From positions 124,001 through 188,000 of the forward strand of contig NZ_VAUV01000008.1 of the NCBI RefSeq assembly GCF_005780165.1: DNA of 64,000 nucleotides, read 5' to 3'. Of this stretch, positions 1 to 11,200 are shown piece by piece. The position numbers were made by a program, and so were the translations under genes. This stretch comes from Phragmitibacter flavus. GTDB lineage: Bacteria; Verrucomicrobiota; Verrucomicrobiia; Verrucomicrobiales; Verrucomicrobiaceae. The notes beneath the pieces were generated by a model. It made no database searches. It had not been told where the DNA came from and saw nothing but the letters and a program-made list of their open reading frames with translations. Each line of letters opens with the position of its first letter. Position 1 is the stretch's first letter.

Positions 1-1280
1 ACCGGGCGGCTGCAGACCTGGTAATGCGCGGTGGTGAGCGCGCCGTCCGCCCCGAACGTGTAGCCCTCGAATCCCGGGGCGGCCTTGTTGAAATCCAAAT
101 GCTGACCATGCTTCAGTCCAAGGTCGGAGCCGCCGGCGAGCACCAGCGGGAGGTTGGCATTGCCATGGCTGTGACCGTAGGACATGCCGCTGCCGAAAAG
201 CGACATGGTGGAACCGAGCAATGACTTGCCGTGAAGGTCCTTGGTTTCCGAGAGTCGCGTGAGGAAGTAACTGAACTGCTCAATGGCAAAGGTGTCGTAG
301 TTGGTGAGTTTCTCGATGTAGTCTGCATCACCTCCGTGGTGACTGAGTTGATGGCGCGACTCGGTAATTCCGATTTCGGGAATCGCGATCGCCTGGCCTT
401 CGCCACCGAGGCTGAAGGTGGCCACGCGGGTGACATCCGTCTGAAACGCCAGCACCATCAAGTCATAGACTGCGCGGAAATAATCACCTGCCAGAGTGTC
501 GGCGATGTCGCGGTTGGTGCGTTTGGCATCGGCTTCTGAAATGGCGGGCAGCGGCGTATCGAGCCATGCATCGGCCCGCCGCGTGCGGATCTCCGCCTCG
601 CGCACGGAAGTGAGGTATTGATCCATGCGTCCCTTGTCCTCAGAGCCCATTTTTTTGTCGAGGCGGCGAACTTCAGCGAGGTTGTCATCGAGCACGCTGC
701 CTTTGCGACGAAGGGCCCGTCGCTGGGATGCGATGCCGCCTTTTGGCTCGGCAAACATGGAGGAAAAGATCTCGCTGCAACGACGCAACGCGGGCAGACG
801 CACACCGTCGGCAGTCCAAGCGAGCGACTCCTGGGTGATGGCAACTTCGAGAGATGGGTAGCGGGTATGCTGCGCGGTGACCGCGGCCATTTGTTGGTCG
901 ACGGAAATGGTATTGCGATCAGTCGGCCCGAGCTTTCCACCGGTCAGCCAGATGCTGATGCAGTTATGGTGGTGACTGAGGCCTCCCGGATGATGCAATC
1001 CGCTGATGGGCGTGATGGACTCGCGATGTTTCTCCAGAGGCAAAAGCGACCGGGAAAACTGGTAGTCTTTCCCGGAAGTGGTGATCTGGTAGTTCAGCGA
1101 GTGAACGCCGTTGGCAAGATAAATGAAGGCGCTGCGCCGTGGCGTGGCGGTAATTTTCTCCGCAGCCGTGGCCCTGAACGGGACCATGCATTCCAGCAGC
1201 GGCAGGGAGATAAAAGTGCCCATCGCGCGAAGCGCATGCCGACGGTCAATCAGCCAGGATTGGGAGAGGTAGTTGCTCAT
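1..1280 (-). CDS. DUF1552 domain-containing protein (3' end outside window)
   Basis: Reads from ATG at 1278-1280 without a stop to base 1, so the C-terminus lies outside the window (about 426 codons seen). The N-terminus [21 protein letters not shown] followed by a hydrophobic stretch ([10 protein letters not shown]) is a Tat-like export signal. Typical DUF1552 stretches are visible: [23 protein letters not shown], the [13 protein letters not shown] segment, a central region ending [14 protein letters not shown], and the late block [19 protein letters not shown]. The family is exported and of unproven function; in Planctomycetes and Verrucomicrobia its gene normally follows a DUF1592/DUF1588 cytochrome gene. 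Here that partner lies at 1799-4240 on the same strand, with a small unrelated gene between. An AGGA inside the flanking repeat (about 1290) may serve as its ribosome binding site. Confidence 0.88.
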   Translation of the reverse strand, partial: MSNYLSQSWLIDRRHALRAMGTFISLPLLECMVPFRATAAEKITATPRRSAFIYLANGVHSLNYQITTSGKDYQFSRSLLPLEKHRESITPISGLHHPGGLSHHHNCISIWLTGGKLGPTDRNTISVDQQMAAVTAQHTRYPSLEVAITQESLAWTADGVRLPALRRCSEIFSSMFAEPKGGIASQRRALRRKGSVLDDNLAEVRRLDKKMGSEDKGRMDQYLTSVREAEIRTRRADAWLDTPLPAISEADAKRTNRDIADTLAGDYFRAVYDLMVLAFQTDVTRVATFSLGGEGQAIAIPEIGITESRHQLSHHGGDADYIEKLTNYDTFAIEQFSYFLTRLSETKDLHGKSLLGSTMSLFGSGMSYGHSHGNANLPLVLAGGSDLGLKHGQHLDFNKAAPGFEGYTFGADGALTTAHYQVCSRP

Positions 1281-1292
1281 GGTTTTTGGTTC

Positions 1293-1700
1293 CTAGTGCT
1301 TGGTTCTTAGTTCTTCGTTGAGGAGTTTGCGAGGGCTGGAGGCGCTGAGGAGATAGCGGATAAATCCTCCGACTTTGGAATGAGTTCGAGCGGCTTTTTC
1401 GTAGAGGGAGGCGAATTCAGCCTGCGTAATGTAGGTCTGGTCCAAGGCGACGTAGAGCTGACTCTGAACCTCTGAGCATGAGCGCTGCGAGTAGTGCAGA
1501 TACTTGACGAACTCGGCGTTACTTCCCCCATCGAATCCCTCGGCGATATTGTGCATGGCCGAGCCTGAGGCACGAGTCATCTGATCCCGCAGTCCAAAAT
1601 CTTTCGCAAACGCACCTTGCATCGCCACGACATAGACTTGCCTCGTCAGCTCCCGCGCCAACTGCCAGCCTTCAATGTCTTCGAAGCGACGGATACTCAT
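1293..1700 (-). CDS. four-helix-bundle protein (23S rRNA intervening-sequence protein family)
   Basis: 135 residues. The opening MSIRRFEDIEGWQLARELT and the block MTRASGSAMHNIAEGF match the family first found in intervening sequences of 23S rRNA genes of Leptospira and Coxiella, which forms a pentameric four-helix bundle. Its function is unknown; PVC genomes carry many scattered copies. Here it sits between two genes that normally form one operon, only 12 bases before the DUF1552 start and 98 bases after the DUF1592 stop. Its last codons (ELRTKH) are encoded by a 20-bp sequence repeated exactly upstream of its start (1708-1727). This suggests the gene and one repeat copy were inserted as a unit. 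Family call is confident; mobility is inference. Confidence 0.85.
   Translation of the reverse strand: MSIRRFEDIEGWQLARELTRQVYVVAMQGAFAKDFGLRDQMTRASGSAMHNIAEGFDGGSNAEFVKYLHYSQRSCSEVQSQLYVALDQTYITQAEFASLYEKAARTHSKVGGFIRYLLSASSPRKLLNEELRTKH
1296..1315. repeat. 20-bp direct repeat, copy 1
   Basis: GTGCTTGGTTCTTAGTTCTT occurs exactly here and again at 1708-1727, bracketing the four-helix-bundle gene. This copy overlaps the last codons of that gene. Confidence 0.9.
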
Positions 1701-1707
1701 TTTTTTT

Positions 1708-1794
1708 GTGCTTGGTTCTTAGTTCTTGGTTCTTGGTTCGGTTCCCAGCTTCTTGGTGTCGAGATTAACAAAGAACAAAGCACCAAGAACTAGG
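1708..1794. repeat. 20-bp direct repeat copy 2 plus inverted-repeat arms
   Basis: Contains the second exact 20-bp copy (1708-1727). In addition 1718-1739 and 1773-1794 are inverted copies of one another (19 of 22 positions pair), separated by 33 bases, so this spacer could fold as a long hairpin. The whole region is built from variants of a TTGGTTCTTAG-type unit. It fills the gap between the DUF1592 stop at 1799 and the four-helix-bundle start at 1700. Confidence 0.8.
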
Positions 1795-1798
1795 AACT

Positions 1799-4240
1799 TC
1801 ATCTTTTCCGCATCAGTTCTGACATGGCCACGGCCCGGATGATGTCCTTGACCCCGTATTGGTTTTTCTTGGCCTCTGCCTCGATGGCGTTGAGGTCGTC
1901 CTGATCATCAACGGTCATTACGCGGCGTAGGCCGTAGGTGCAGAGGTGTTCGATGAAGGCGCGCACAAACTTGTCGCGGTCTTCAATCAAGAGGCGTTTG
2001 AATTCGGTGGAATCCTTGAAGGAACGGCCATCGGGCATTTGGCCGGAGGGATCGACCTGCGGGTCGGCTCCGACTCCCGCCGGGATCTTCTCATGAGTGC
2101 GCCATTGACCGATGGCATCGTAGTTTTCCCAGGCGAGGCCCAAAGGGTCAATTTTGGCATGGCATGAGGCGCAATTCGCGTCGCTGGCGTGGGCTTCCAG
2201 TTTGTCGCGCAGGGTAGCCTTCGGGCTTTTGGGCGGATTGGGTTCAATGGCAGGCACGTTGGCGGGCGGCGGCGGCGGTGTCTTGCCCAAGATCACTTCG
2301 CTGAGCCAGACACCGCGATGCACCGGGCGATGGCGGGTTCCATCCGAAGTCAACCCGAGCGCTGCGCCCATCGTGAGCAGACCGCCGCGACGATCCTCGG
2401 GTTTGAGAGAGACGCGTTGGAAGCCGTCTGCTTTTGGCTCTGGAAGACCGTAGAAATCGCTGAGCCGGGTATTGACCATGGTCCAGTCGGAATCGAGGAA
2501 GCCTTCCATTGGCAGGTTTTTCGTAAGCATCTCACGGAAAAACTCCACTGGCTCCTCCCGCATGCTCATCTCGAGCCAACGGTCATAGTTGGGGTAAAGT
2601 TTCTTGTCCGGCGGGAACATTCCCACGCGATGCAGTTGCATCCATTGCCTTGAAAAATCGTCGATGAAGCGGTTGATCCGACTGTCGGTCAACATCCGGT
2701 CCACCTCTTGTTTAAGTCCCCCGCCATTCAGGGTGCCGCCTTTGGCTGCAGAAAAAAGGGCGTCATCCGGCATCGAACTCCACAGAAAATACGAGAGCCT
2801 TGAGGCGAGTTCCCAATCATTGAGACGCTCGCGGGCCATCGGATCACCTTCAACGAGATAGAGGAAATTTCGGGAGGTCAGCACGCCCAGCATCGCCACA
2901 CGATAAGCTTCGACAGGCTTTTCGCCCGCCTCGCGTTCGGCAAGGTAGGATTTCAGATACCCGTCCAACTCCTCCTTCTGGACCGGCCGCCGCCAAGCAC
3001 GCTCGGCGAAACGTTGCAGGTGCTGTGCAACCACCTCGGGGGTCGCGTCATCAGAGGGCACGAGGTCGTTCCGCAGGGACTTTTCTGCGTCGGTCTCCAG
3101 CGGTCCCTCCCATTCGATCCAATCAAGGAGCACCGTTGAAAAAATCCCATTTCCCTTGTCATCGAACATCTGCGGGGCGTTCGGGTTGAGGAGCAGGGTC
3201 TCGCTGCTGTGCGTGAAGATATACCCCCCCCTACTGGAAAGCGCATTGCGGAAGGCGGCGCCGCTGCGTCGGTCCACCACATCGGTGGCCACCACACAGA
3301 AATAGAGCGTTGCGGGCATCTCCAGCATCACATCGAATTCATAAACCTGCGGTTTGTCCTCCGCTGCCGTGATGTCGAAATCGATGATGCCGTCCACCGT
3401 TTCCTCGCCGGTGCGCGTGCCGATGCTCAAATGCGCGGGCTGACCGCCGGGAGGACGGACGCCACTGGCCTGGACGCGCATGCGATAAAGTCCGCTGTGT
3501 TCCGGGCCCGTTTTACCGAACCAGTTGGTCGAGAGCGCGTTCTGGATGGTGCCGGGGAACATGAGAAATCGCAGCGGTCGTTTGATGCCGAGCCGGTCCA
3601 GCGCCTCCTGTTGGGCCTCCCCGCCGCCGTAGCGCAATTCGGCCGCAGTCTTGCGCACCTTGCGCGTCTCAACGGACAATGTGGGAAAGGCGCGATCGAG
3701 CACAAGCTCCGCCGCGCGGTAATAACGATCGACATGCGATGGCGAAAGCGAAAGCTCCGATCCAAGACGCTCAAAACCATGCCACAGCGTGTCTTCGTTC
3801 AACTCACCCGGCTTGGACGGATCATAGCGCACCCCGAGCAGGTCATACACGGTGTTTTGATACTCCTTCCGGCTCATGCGATAATGCGCCACCGCAGGTC
3901 GCGCCGCCATCCTCCCCGCCCGACCCGCCTTGATCTTCGAGTCCAGGTTCGTGACAAACGCCGCGATCTCCTCCTGAGTCGGTTGCTTCTCCTTTTTCGG
4001 AGGCATCCCGCCGGAATTGACCTGTTCGATCACCTCCGCCCAATGATGAGAATCCGCACCCAACTTGAAATCGCGCGAGAGCTGGTCGATCCGCAAGTCA
4101 CCTTTCTCCTTGTCGGGACCATGACAGCTGATGCAATGCTTTTCCAGAAAGGCGTCCAACGGCTCGGCTGCGCCGACGGAGCGTGAAAGACCAAGTTCGG
4201 CGACAAGGATGGCTGAAAGGCTAAAAACGAAACGGGTCAT
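1799..4240 (-). CDS. DUF1592 family cytochrome c-type protein (PSD1/planctomycete type)
   Basis: 813 residues from ATG at 4238-4240; the frame stays open upstream, but this start gives a signal peptide ([18 protein letters not shown]...VGAA). The first haem c motif is CISCH at residues 36-40. Then follow blocks of the usual domain chain: DUF1587 ([18 protein letters not shown]), DUF1595 ([13 protein letters not shown]), DUF1592 ([20 protein letters not shown]), DUF1588 with a second haem motif CASCH in [20 protein letters not shown], and C-terminal DUF1585 ([11 protein letters not shown]). These are periplasmic multidomain proteins of unclear role, often linked with polysaccharide use. The DUF1552 partner gene lies downstream on the same strand. 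Function beyond haem binding is not established. Confidence 0.9.
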   Translation of the reverse strand: MTRFVFSLSAILVAELGLSRSVGAAEPLDAFLEKHCISCHGPDKEKGDLRIDQLSRDFKLGADSHHWAEVIEQVNSGGMPPKKEKQPTQEEIAAFVTNLDSKIKAGRAGRMAARPAVAHYRMSRKEYQNTVYDLLGVRYDPSKPGELNEDTLWHGFERLGSELSLSPSHVDRYYRAAELVLDRAFPTLSVETRKVRKTAAELRYGGGEAQQEALDRLGIKRPLRFLMFPGTIQNALSTNWFGKTGPEHSGLYRMRVQASGVRPPGGQPAHLSIGTRTGEETVDGIIDFDITAAEDKPQVYEFDVMLEMPATLYFCVVATDVVDRRSGAAFRNALSSRGGYIFTHSSETLLLNPNAPQMFDDKGNGIFSTVLLDWIEWEGPLETDAEKSLRNDLVPSDDATPEVVAQHLQRFAERAWRRPVQKEELDGYLKSYLAEREAGEKPVEAYRVAMLGVLTSRNFLYLVEGDPMARERLNDWELASRLSYFLWSSMPDDALFSAAKGGTLNGGGLKQEVDRMLTDSRINRFIDDFSRQWMQLHRVGMFPPDKKLYPNYDRWLEMSMREEPVEFFREMLTKNLPMEGFLDSDWTMVNTRLSDFYGLPEPKADGFQRVSLKPEDRRGGLLTMGAALGLTSDGTRHRPVHRGVWLSEVILGKTPPPPPANVPAIEPNPPKSPKATLRDKLEAHASDANCASCHAKIDPLGLAWENYDAIGQWRTHEKIPAGVGADPQVDPSGQMPDGRSFKDSTEFKRLLIEDRDKFVRAFIEHLCTYGLRRVMTVDDQDDLNAIEAEAKKNQYGVKDIIRAVAMSELMRKR

Positions 4241-4636
4241 GGGATTGAGATCACAACGAAACTGGTGCCGCGTTTTATCGTGATCCCCGAGTCTTGAGGG
4301 TGGGCACACGGAAGAAAAGGTGGCGAATCTCATTTACGGTTTCACCTGATGAATTCCTTCACCACTTTGCCAAACTCCAGAGGTTCGCTCTCCTCTCGGC
4401 GTGCCTTGGAAACGAGAAATCAACGACGGGTAAGCGCTGAGCCGCGTCCGTGGATGTTCCCATCGACCTAATAAAACACACCGGCCTTGAGAAGATCGAA
4501 CCTCGCTCTCCAGCAAACCACACGTGCAAAGCCAGGCCACCCCGTGGGATTCCCTTGTTGATAGTATACTCATCCTGGATAAGTAATATTCTCATTCCCC
4601 CGAGATATTTCGCCTTATCTCTCCCACCTTCTTCCC
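4241..4636. other. intergenic region between divergent genes
   Basis: 396 bases between the divergently read DUF1592 gene and the first ELWxxDGT gene. No convincing coding frame or RNA was seen. The last 80 bases become AT-rich (TTGTTG at 4555, TAATAT at 4584), compatible with a promoter for the plus-strand gene, but the spacing is poor and I do not assign one. Confidence 0.5.
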
Positions 4637-7600
4637 ATGCCGCTCCCGTTGCCGCGCCTTCCCTTTCGCGCCCTCATTCTGACACTTCTGGTGTTGCCCT
4701 GGTCCCTTTCGCAAACCGCGCATGCCGCCGATCCGTATCTGGTGAAGGACATCAATACCGTGCTGCGCAATGATGCTTCAGACCCGTATGATCTTTGTGT
4801 TATCGGTTCCACCACCTATTTCACTGCTTTCAGCCCTGCCACTGGCAGGGAACTTTGGAAGTCCGACGGCACAGAGGCTGGCACCGTCTTGGTTAAGGAC
4901 ATCGCAGCCGGCAGCATGGGCGCCAACATCACCGCCCTCGCCGCAATGAACGGAATCCTCTATTTCCGCGCCGATGATGGCATCCACGGCACGGAACTGT
5001 GGAAAAGCGACGGCACAGAACAAGGCACTTTGATGTTGAAGGACGCCACTCCTGGTGCCGCCTCATCAGTGATCGACCGGCTAACCCCCGTGGGAAGCAC
5101 CCTCTACTTCACCATTTCAGAGAGTGGCCTTCTCGTTACCTCTCCCAACGGTCATGTCTCCACCCCCTTGGATCAATCCCTATGGAAAACGGACGGCACT
5201 GCTGACGGCACCGTCAAGGTAAAGGATCTCAATCCTTACGCCCATGGCTACGAGAGATTTGGCGACTTAACCCCAGCAGGCAACCATCTTTTTTTCATGC
5301 ACTACACCGCTGCCCACGGCTCGGAGCTTTGGAAAAGCGATGGCACAGAGCAAGGCACAGGCATGGTGAAGGATATCCGCCCCGGCACCGGCGGCTCCGT
5401 TCCCAGTCATCTCACCGTTGTAGGCAGCACGCTCTATTTCAGCGCCAACGATGGCTCCACCGGTGGGGAGCTTTGGAAGAGCGATGGCACCGAGCAAGGA
5501 ACTACCCTGGTAAAAGACTTCATCCCAGGTGCGACCAGTTCCAATCCCACTGCACTAACCGCTTTTGGCGACCATCTCTATCTCCGGGCCACCGATAGCA
5601 CCCATGGGGCAGAGCTGTGGAAGAGCGATGGCACCGCGCTAGGCACCACCTTGGTAAAGGACATCAGTGATGGCTCTGCAAGTTCCTCCCCCTATGCATT
5701 TGCGGTGATCAATGGCTCGCTTTATTTCTCAGCCTCCGATGGCAACCTCGGCGTTGAGTTGTGGCGCACCGATGGCACCGCCGCAGGCACCATGCTGGTG
5801 AAGGATATCAACCCCGGCCCCGGTAACTCATCCCCTTCTGGACTATTTCCAGTGGGCAGCACCTTCTACTTCACCGCCAACGATGGAATCCATGGCACGG
5901 AGCTGTGGAAGACAGACGGCACCGCCGCTGGCACGACCATGGTGAAGGATATCCGCGAAGGCCTCACGCCCTCCACCATCTATTATTTCACCGCATCCGG
6001 CAACATCCTTCACTTCGCGGTTTCCGATGGCGTCCACGGGCTCGAGCTTTGGAAAAGCGATGGCACTGCGGGAGGCACCACGATGGTGAAGGACATCAAT
6101 GGCGGCAGCCACTCCTCCGACATTTCCCATCCCATCTCCTTCAATGGCGTGCTTTATTACCAGGCTGACGATGGCATCCATGGAAAGGAACTGTGGCGCA
6201 GCGATGGCACCGTTGGAGGCACCCGCATGGTGAAAGATATCGCACCCGGCCCCAATCATTCCTTCCCCTACGGCTTTAGGATTAAGGACGGCAAGCTCTA
6301 CTTCATGGTCACGGACTCTTCCGGCAGTTCCTCCGGCTGGTGGTGCAGCGACGGCACCGAGGAAGGCACTCAGCTCGTCAATTCCAACATCCAAAACTTC
6401 TATTCCGCCTTCGTGATGGGGAATTCTTTTTATTACCTCGATTACAGCTTCCAAACCTTTGCGTATTCTGATTTGTTCCGCACCGATGGCACAACGGAAA
6501 GCACCGTGTTGGTCAAAGATCTGGATGAAGTAACCAGCTTGGGTATCCAACAAGTCTTGGGCAACAGCATTTATTTCATGGGCGGCACTGCTGCTGAGGG
6601 CATCGGCCTGTGGAAGAGCGATGGCACCACGGCTGGCACTACCCTGGTGAAGCCCTTCGTGCTCCCCAGCCCAGTCATATTCTTCATTGGTCAGGGTGGC
6701 AGCACCATCATGAACAACACTCTTTACCTCGTCGCAGACGATGGCACCCATGGCTCCGAGCTTTGGAAGAGTGATGGCACCTCCGCAGGCACCACGCTGG
6801 TAAAAGACATCCTCAGCGGCAGCGGGAACTTCAGGATTTCTTTCCTGACGGCAGGCTCCAATTTGATTTACTTCCTCGTCGATGGAGAAAATATTCAGAA
6901 GCAGCTGTGGCGCAGCGATGGCACCGCGCAGGGCACCTTCTCCCTTTTTGAAATCGCCCCAACCCCCTTCCCACTCAACCCGCCCCTCCGTGAACTCATC
7001 GTGGTAGGCGACACGGTTTTCTTTGGGAACTACAGTCCAGAAACCGGCGCTGAGCTCTGGAAAAGCGACGGCACCATCGCAGGCACCGGCATGGTGAAGG
7101 ACATCAAGCCTGGCAGCGAAGGTAGCGCTATCGAAAGCCAAAGCGTTCACAACGGTCTCCTCTATTTTTCGGCAAACGATGGCATCCATGGCCACGAACT
7201 ATGGCGCTCCGATGGCACTGAAGCAGGCACCGTGATGGTGAGTGATGTCTCACCCGGCAGCGTTGGCTCAAGCCCCATCATCCTGGCAAAGGCAGGCAAC
7301 CTGCTGTATTTCACCGCCTCAAACGGGGATCAAGGCAGGGAGCTCTGGGCTCTCCCCCTCGCCGCAGATTACACTCCGCCCAGCGGTGGAACGTTCACAC
7401 TAACTCCCGCCACCTCCATCGATCCAGGCACAACACTCACCCTCACCTTTGCTGACTGGGTGGATGCAGATGCAGCCTCTCTTCCGCTCACCTACTCGAT
7501 CTTGGTGAATGGAGACGTCGTATCCCCATCAGGTCCCACCGCGTCTCGCAATTTTGCCTCGCCAGTTACTCCCGGCGTCCACACCATCACAGGCCGCATC

Positions 7601-8053
7601 CACGATTCTGCCAATAACCTCACCGATGTTATCTCTAGCTTCACCGTCAACACCCCGCTGCAGACTTGGCGCAGAACCTACTTCGGCAGCACCTCCAACA
7701 CCGGCACCGCCGCAGACACTGCCGATTTCGACCACGATGGCATCGCCAACCTTCTCGAATGGGCGACCGCACGGAATCCCACCATCGCCAGCACCCTGCC
7801 AGTCACCACCACCCTCAACAGCTTCACCGACAAGATTGAGTTCACCTACATTCGCAGTCGCGCCGCTTTCACTTCCGGCACCACCTACACCGTCGAGTGG
7901 AGCGACACCCTCGCCCCCAACAGCTGGAGCGATCTCGACGTGGAAGAAGTTTCCGTCATTGAAGTTGATGACGACACCGAGTCTGTCTTTTCACGAATCC
8001 CCGCTGGCAACCTCGGCAGACGCTTCGTCCGCCTTCGCGTCACGGCACCGTAG
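4637..8053 (+). CDS. secreted ELWxxDGT-repeat protein, copy 1
   Basis: 1138 residues. The signal peptide (FRALILTLLVLPWSLSQ, cleavage near AHAAD) is followed by 17 tandem repeats of about 55 residues, each carrying a variant of ELWKSDGTxxGT and most followed by VKDI. A degenerate final GRELWAL closes the array. The ELWxxDGT repeat resembles beta-propeller blades; its function is unknown and it occurs in large secreted bacterial proteins. After the array come an Ig-like segment (about residues 910-1005) and a 128-codon tail that is nearly identical to the tail of the next gene. The tail starts WRRTYFGSTSN and holds DFDHDGIANLLEWA, a Ca-binding or dockerin-like stretch frequent in verrucomicrobial secreted proteins. 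No PEP-CTERM anchor is seen, so release or another sorting route is likely. Repeats 11 and 12 (GWWCSDGT, DLFRTDGT) are degenerate. Confidence 0.9.
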   Translation: MPLPLPRLPFRALILTLLVLPWSLSQTAHAADPYLVKDINTVLRNDASDPYDLCVIGSTTYFTAFSPATGRELWKSDGTEAGTVLVKDIAAGSMGANITALAAMNGILYFRADDGIHGTELWKSDGTEQGTLMLKDATPGAASSVIDRLTPVGSTLYFTISESGLLVTSPNGHVSTPLDQSLWKTDGTADGTVKVKDLNPYAHGYERFGDLTPAGNHLFFMHYTAAHGSELWKSDGTEQGTGMVKDIRPGTGGSVPSHLTVVGSTLYFSANDGSTGGELWKSDGTEQGTTLVKDFIPGATSSNPTALTAFGDHLYLRATDSTHGAELWKSDGTALGTTLVKDISDGSASSSPYAFAVINGSLYFSASDGNLGVELWRTDGTAAGTMLVKDINPGPGNSSPSGLFPVGSTFYFTANDGIHGTELWKTDGTAAGTTMVKDIREGLTPSTIYYFTASGNILHFAVSDGVHGLELWKSDGTAGGTTMVKDINGGSHSSDISHPISFNGVLYYQADDGIHGKELWRSDGTVGGTRMVKDIAPGPNHSFPYGFRIKDGKLYFMVTDSSGSSSGWWCSDGTEEGTQLVNSNIQNFYSAFVMGNSFYYLDYSFQTFAYSDLFRTDGTTESTVLVKDLDEVTSLGIQQVLGNSIYFMGGTAAEGIGLWKSDGTTAGTTLVKPFVLPSPVIFFIGQGGSTIMNNTLYLVADDGTHGSELWKSDGTSAGTTLVKDILSGSGNFRISFLTAGSNLIYFLVDGENIQKQLWRSDGTAQGTFSLFEIAPTPFPLNPPLRELIVVGDTVFFGNYSPETGAELWKSDGTIAGTGMVKDIKPGSEGSAIESQSVHNGLLYFSANDGIHGHELWRSDGTEAGTVMVSDVSPGSVGSSPIILAKAGNLLYFTASNGDQGRELWALPLAADYTPPSGGTFTLTPATSIDPGTTLTLTFADWVDADAASLPLTYSILVNGDVVSPSGPTASRNFASPVTPGVHTITGRIHDSANNLTDVISSFTVNTPLQTWRRTYFGSTSNTGTAADTADFDHDGIANLLEWATARNPTIASTLPVTTTLNSFTDKIEFTYIRSRAAFTSGTTYTVEWSDTLAPNSWSDLDVEEVSVIEVDDDTESVFSRIPAGNLGRRFVRLRVTAP
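7667..8050 (+). repeat. shared 384-bp C-terminal module, copy 1
   Basis: The last 128 codons before the stop match 11204-11587 codon for codon with few changes and no length difference. The upstream repeat arrays of the two genes are much less alike at DNA level. Confidence 0.85.
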
Positions 8054-8215
8054 TTACAGCTATCCCAACTCAAATGAAGCCAGGCAGAGACCAGGAACGA
8101 GACCTTCTCCACTCCGAGCCTGGTGGGCAGGTAACCCGAAGGATTTGCTCGTCTTTCTCTCCCCTCCCTTCTAATCTAATCTAGGACTTCAAAGCCTCCC
8201 TCCGGATCTTATTGC

Positions 8216-11200
8216 ATGACTGTTGTATACCTATCACGCCGCCTCAGGTTGCTTGCCTTCGCCACACTCACCATCGCATTGGTATTTGTCTCACTTGGTC
8301 TTCACCTTCAGGCAAACCCCTTCTTGGTAAAGGACATCAATTCCAGCACCTCAAAATCCAGCAGCATTCCCGGGTCGCCGCTCAAGGTCGGTTCCGTCAC
8401 TTTCTTTTCCGCCGTTACCCCGGAGGCTGGCAACGAACTATGGAAGACCGACGGCACTGCCGCAGGCACCCAGATGGTCGCGGATATCTATCCTGGTTCC
8501 AACAGCTCCATGTTTACCGGTCCTATGGCCGCGATCGGCAGCACGGTCTTCTTCGTTGCCTCCCATCCCGTTCATGGCCGCGAGCTCTGGAAGAGCGATG
8601 GCACCGCCGCAGGCACCATGATGGTGAAAGACATCAACCCCGGCCCCGGCCAATCCAATCCAGACAAGTTTATCGTGATGAACAACACGCTCTACTTCAT
8701 CGCCACCGCCTTCACCAATGGAAACAAAGGCCTATGGAAAACTGATGGCACCGAGGCAGGCACCGAACAAGTAAAGCATCTCTACTCCATCAATCACCTT
8801 ACTGTCGTAGGCGACACCCTCTTCTTCGCCGCCGCCGCCAGCACTTTCAATGTGGAACTGTGGAAGAGCGACGGCACCACCCAAGGCACGGTAGAGGTAA
8901 AGGACCTCCTCCCTGGCAATTCCAGCTCTTTTCCCTCGGAACTCACCGCCATGGGCGGCACCCTCTACTTTGCCGTCGCAGATGGCACCCACGGCCTCGA
9001 ACTGTGGCGCAGCGATGGCACCAACGACGGCACGGTCATCGTGAAGGACATCAACCCCGGCACCGATGGGTCCAACCTGCGCTACTTCAAGGCCATGGGC
9101 AATGCGGTCTACTTCTCTGCCAACTCCCCCGCCACCGGCGAAAAACTGTGGAAGACCGATGGCACCGAGGAAGGCACCATCCCCATTTCAGGCAGCACAT
9201 TCGGCGAAGGACCCTACTACATCAATTCCCTAACCACCGCTGGCAATACCCTCTACTTTGTGGGGACAGATGCCACCAATGGCGCCGAGCTATGGAAGAG
9301 CGATGGCACCATCGCCGGCACCGCGCTGGTGAAAGACATCCGCCCCGGCAACACCCCTACCGCCGAGAGCCAAATCTCGCACATTATCCCGGTTGGAAAT
9401 TCCATCTACTTCTCCGCCGATGATGGCGTCCACGGAGAAGAACTGTGGAAGAGCAATGGCACCCTCGCAGGCACCGCTCTGGTGAAGGACATCAACCCTA
9501 GCTTTCTCCGCGGACTCCCCGAGTCCCTTGTCGAGATGAATGGCATTGTCTATTTCAGCGCCGAAGATGGCATCCATGGCTTTGAGCTCTGGCGCAGCGA
9601 TGGCAGTGCCTCAGGCACCTTCATGCTGAAGGATATCAATCTCCGCACAGGGAACAGCTCCCTTGTCCAACCCGTGAAAGTGGGGGATTTGCTGTATTTC
9701 TCTGCGAACAATGACACCGCTGGAAACGAGCTGTGGAAAAGCGATGGCACTGCCGCAGGCACTACCATGGTGAAAGACATCTTCCCATCCTTCCCCAGCT
9801 CTGTATTTACTCCACTGGCCGCCATCGGCAGCACCCTTTATTTCTCCGCCATCGACAGCCACAGCAACGGCATCGAGCTGTGGAAATCCGACGGCACGAC
9901 GAACGGCACCGTTCTCGTCAAAAACATCAATTCCAGTTCTGCCGATTCCCTTCCCAGCTCAGGCATGGTCATGGGCGATACCCTTTACTTCAGCGCCTTC
10001 ACTGGGACGCAAGGTCACGAGCTATGGAAAAGCGATGGCACCTCTGCGGGCACCATTATCGTGAAGGACATCTTCCCCGGGTCCGGCAATTCCTCCCACG
10101 CCAAGCCCCTCATTGTGCACAACAACAAGCTCTACTTTACCGCCAGCACCAGCGCCACCGGCACCGAACTGTGGTCCACCGACGGATCCGACGCAGGCAC
10201 CGCCATCGTCAAGGACATCAACCCTGGCATGGGCGGCTCAAACATCTCCCACATCGTCAGCTTCAGAAACATGCTGTATTTTGATGCCTCCGATGGCTCC
10301 TCCGGTCGCGAACTGTGGCGCAGCGATGGTTCTGAGGCAGGCACCACACGCGTGCGCGACATCCAGCCAGGCTCCGACGGATTCGTCTCGCAGATCACCG
10401 TAGCGGGCAACTCCATTTACTTCACCGCTTTCAGAACCTCCTCCGGCATCGAGCTCTGGAAAAGCAATGGCACCAACGCAGGCACCGTCCTCGTCAAGGA
10501 TATCCGCATCGGCGCCGACAGCTCCTCCATCAACAAGATCACCCCGGCAGGCAATCTTATCTACTTCACCGCCGACGACGGACTTGCCGGTGTCGAACTA
10601 TGGAAAAGTGATGGCACGGAGGCGGGCACCAAGCTGGTGAAAGACATTGCCCCCGGTGCCGCCACCTCTTCCCCCACCCATCTCACCGCCGCAGGCTCAG
10701 TGCTCTATTTTTCAGCCACCACGCCGGAGAACGGCACAGAATTATGGAAAAGCGATGGCACCGAGACAGGCACCGCCATCGTGCAGGATATCGTCCCCGG
10801 CATCAACAGCTCCGCTCCTGCAGGCCTCACCCTCATCGGCCACCGCCTATACTTTTCTGCCTACACTTATGAATATGACAGGGAGCTCTGGGCGTTGAAT
10901 ATTGCCGATACCATCCCACCGGCAGGCGGCACCGTCACTTTTAGCGTCCTCTCTCCCATGGACCCCGGCACCCCCATCGACTCCGTCACCTTTCAGGGAT
11001 GGTCCGATTCCGCCTCGCCATTGAGCTATGCCGTCTATATTGATGATACCCTTGTCTCCCCCCAAGGCTCATCCACCACCCGCCACAGCCTGCCCAACCC
11101 CGCCGCCCCAGGCACCCGCGCCGTTCGTGCCCGCATCTTCGATGCACTAAACAACTACCACGACGTCTTCTATAACTTCAACATCAACTCACCCTTGCAG

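Noticed and set aside
4334-4595. Minus-strand frames of 78-79 codons before the DUF1592 gene
   Set aside because: No ribosome site, no motif, and they cover the AT-rich promoter-like area of the next gene.
5843-7195. 450-codon frame antisense to the first ELWxxDGT gene
   Set aside because: Its repeating GAxxGAIALPxL pattern is simply the reverse reading of the ELWKSDGT repeats.
4700-7360. Periodic repeats that might suggest a CRISPR or DNA satellite
   Set aside because: Periodicity is about 55 codons, inside one open frame, with codon-level variation: protein repeats.
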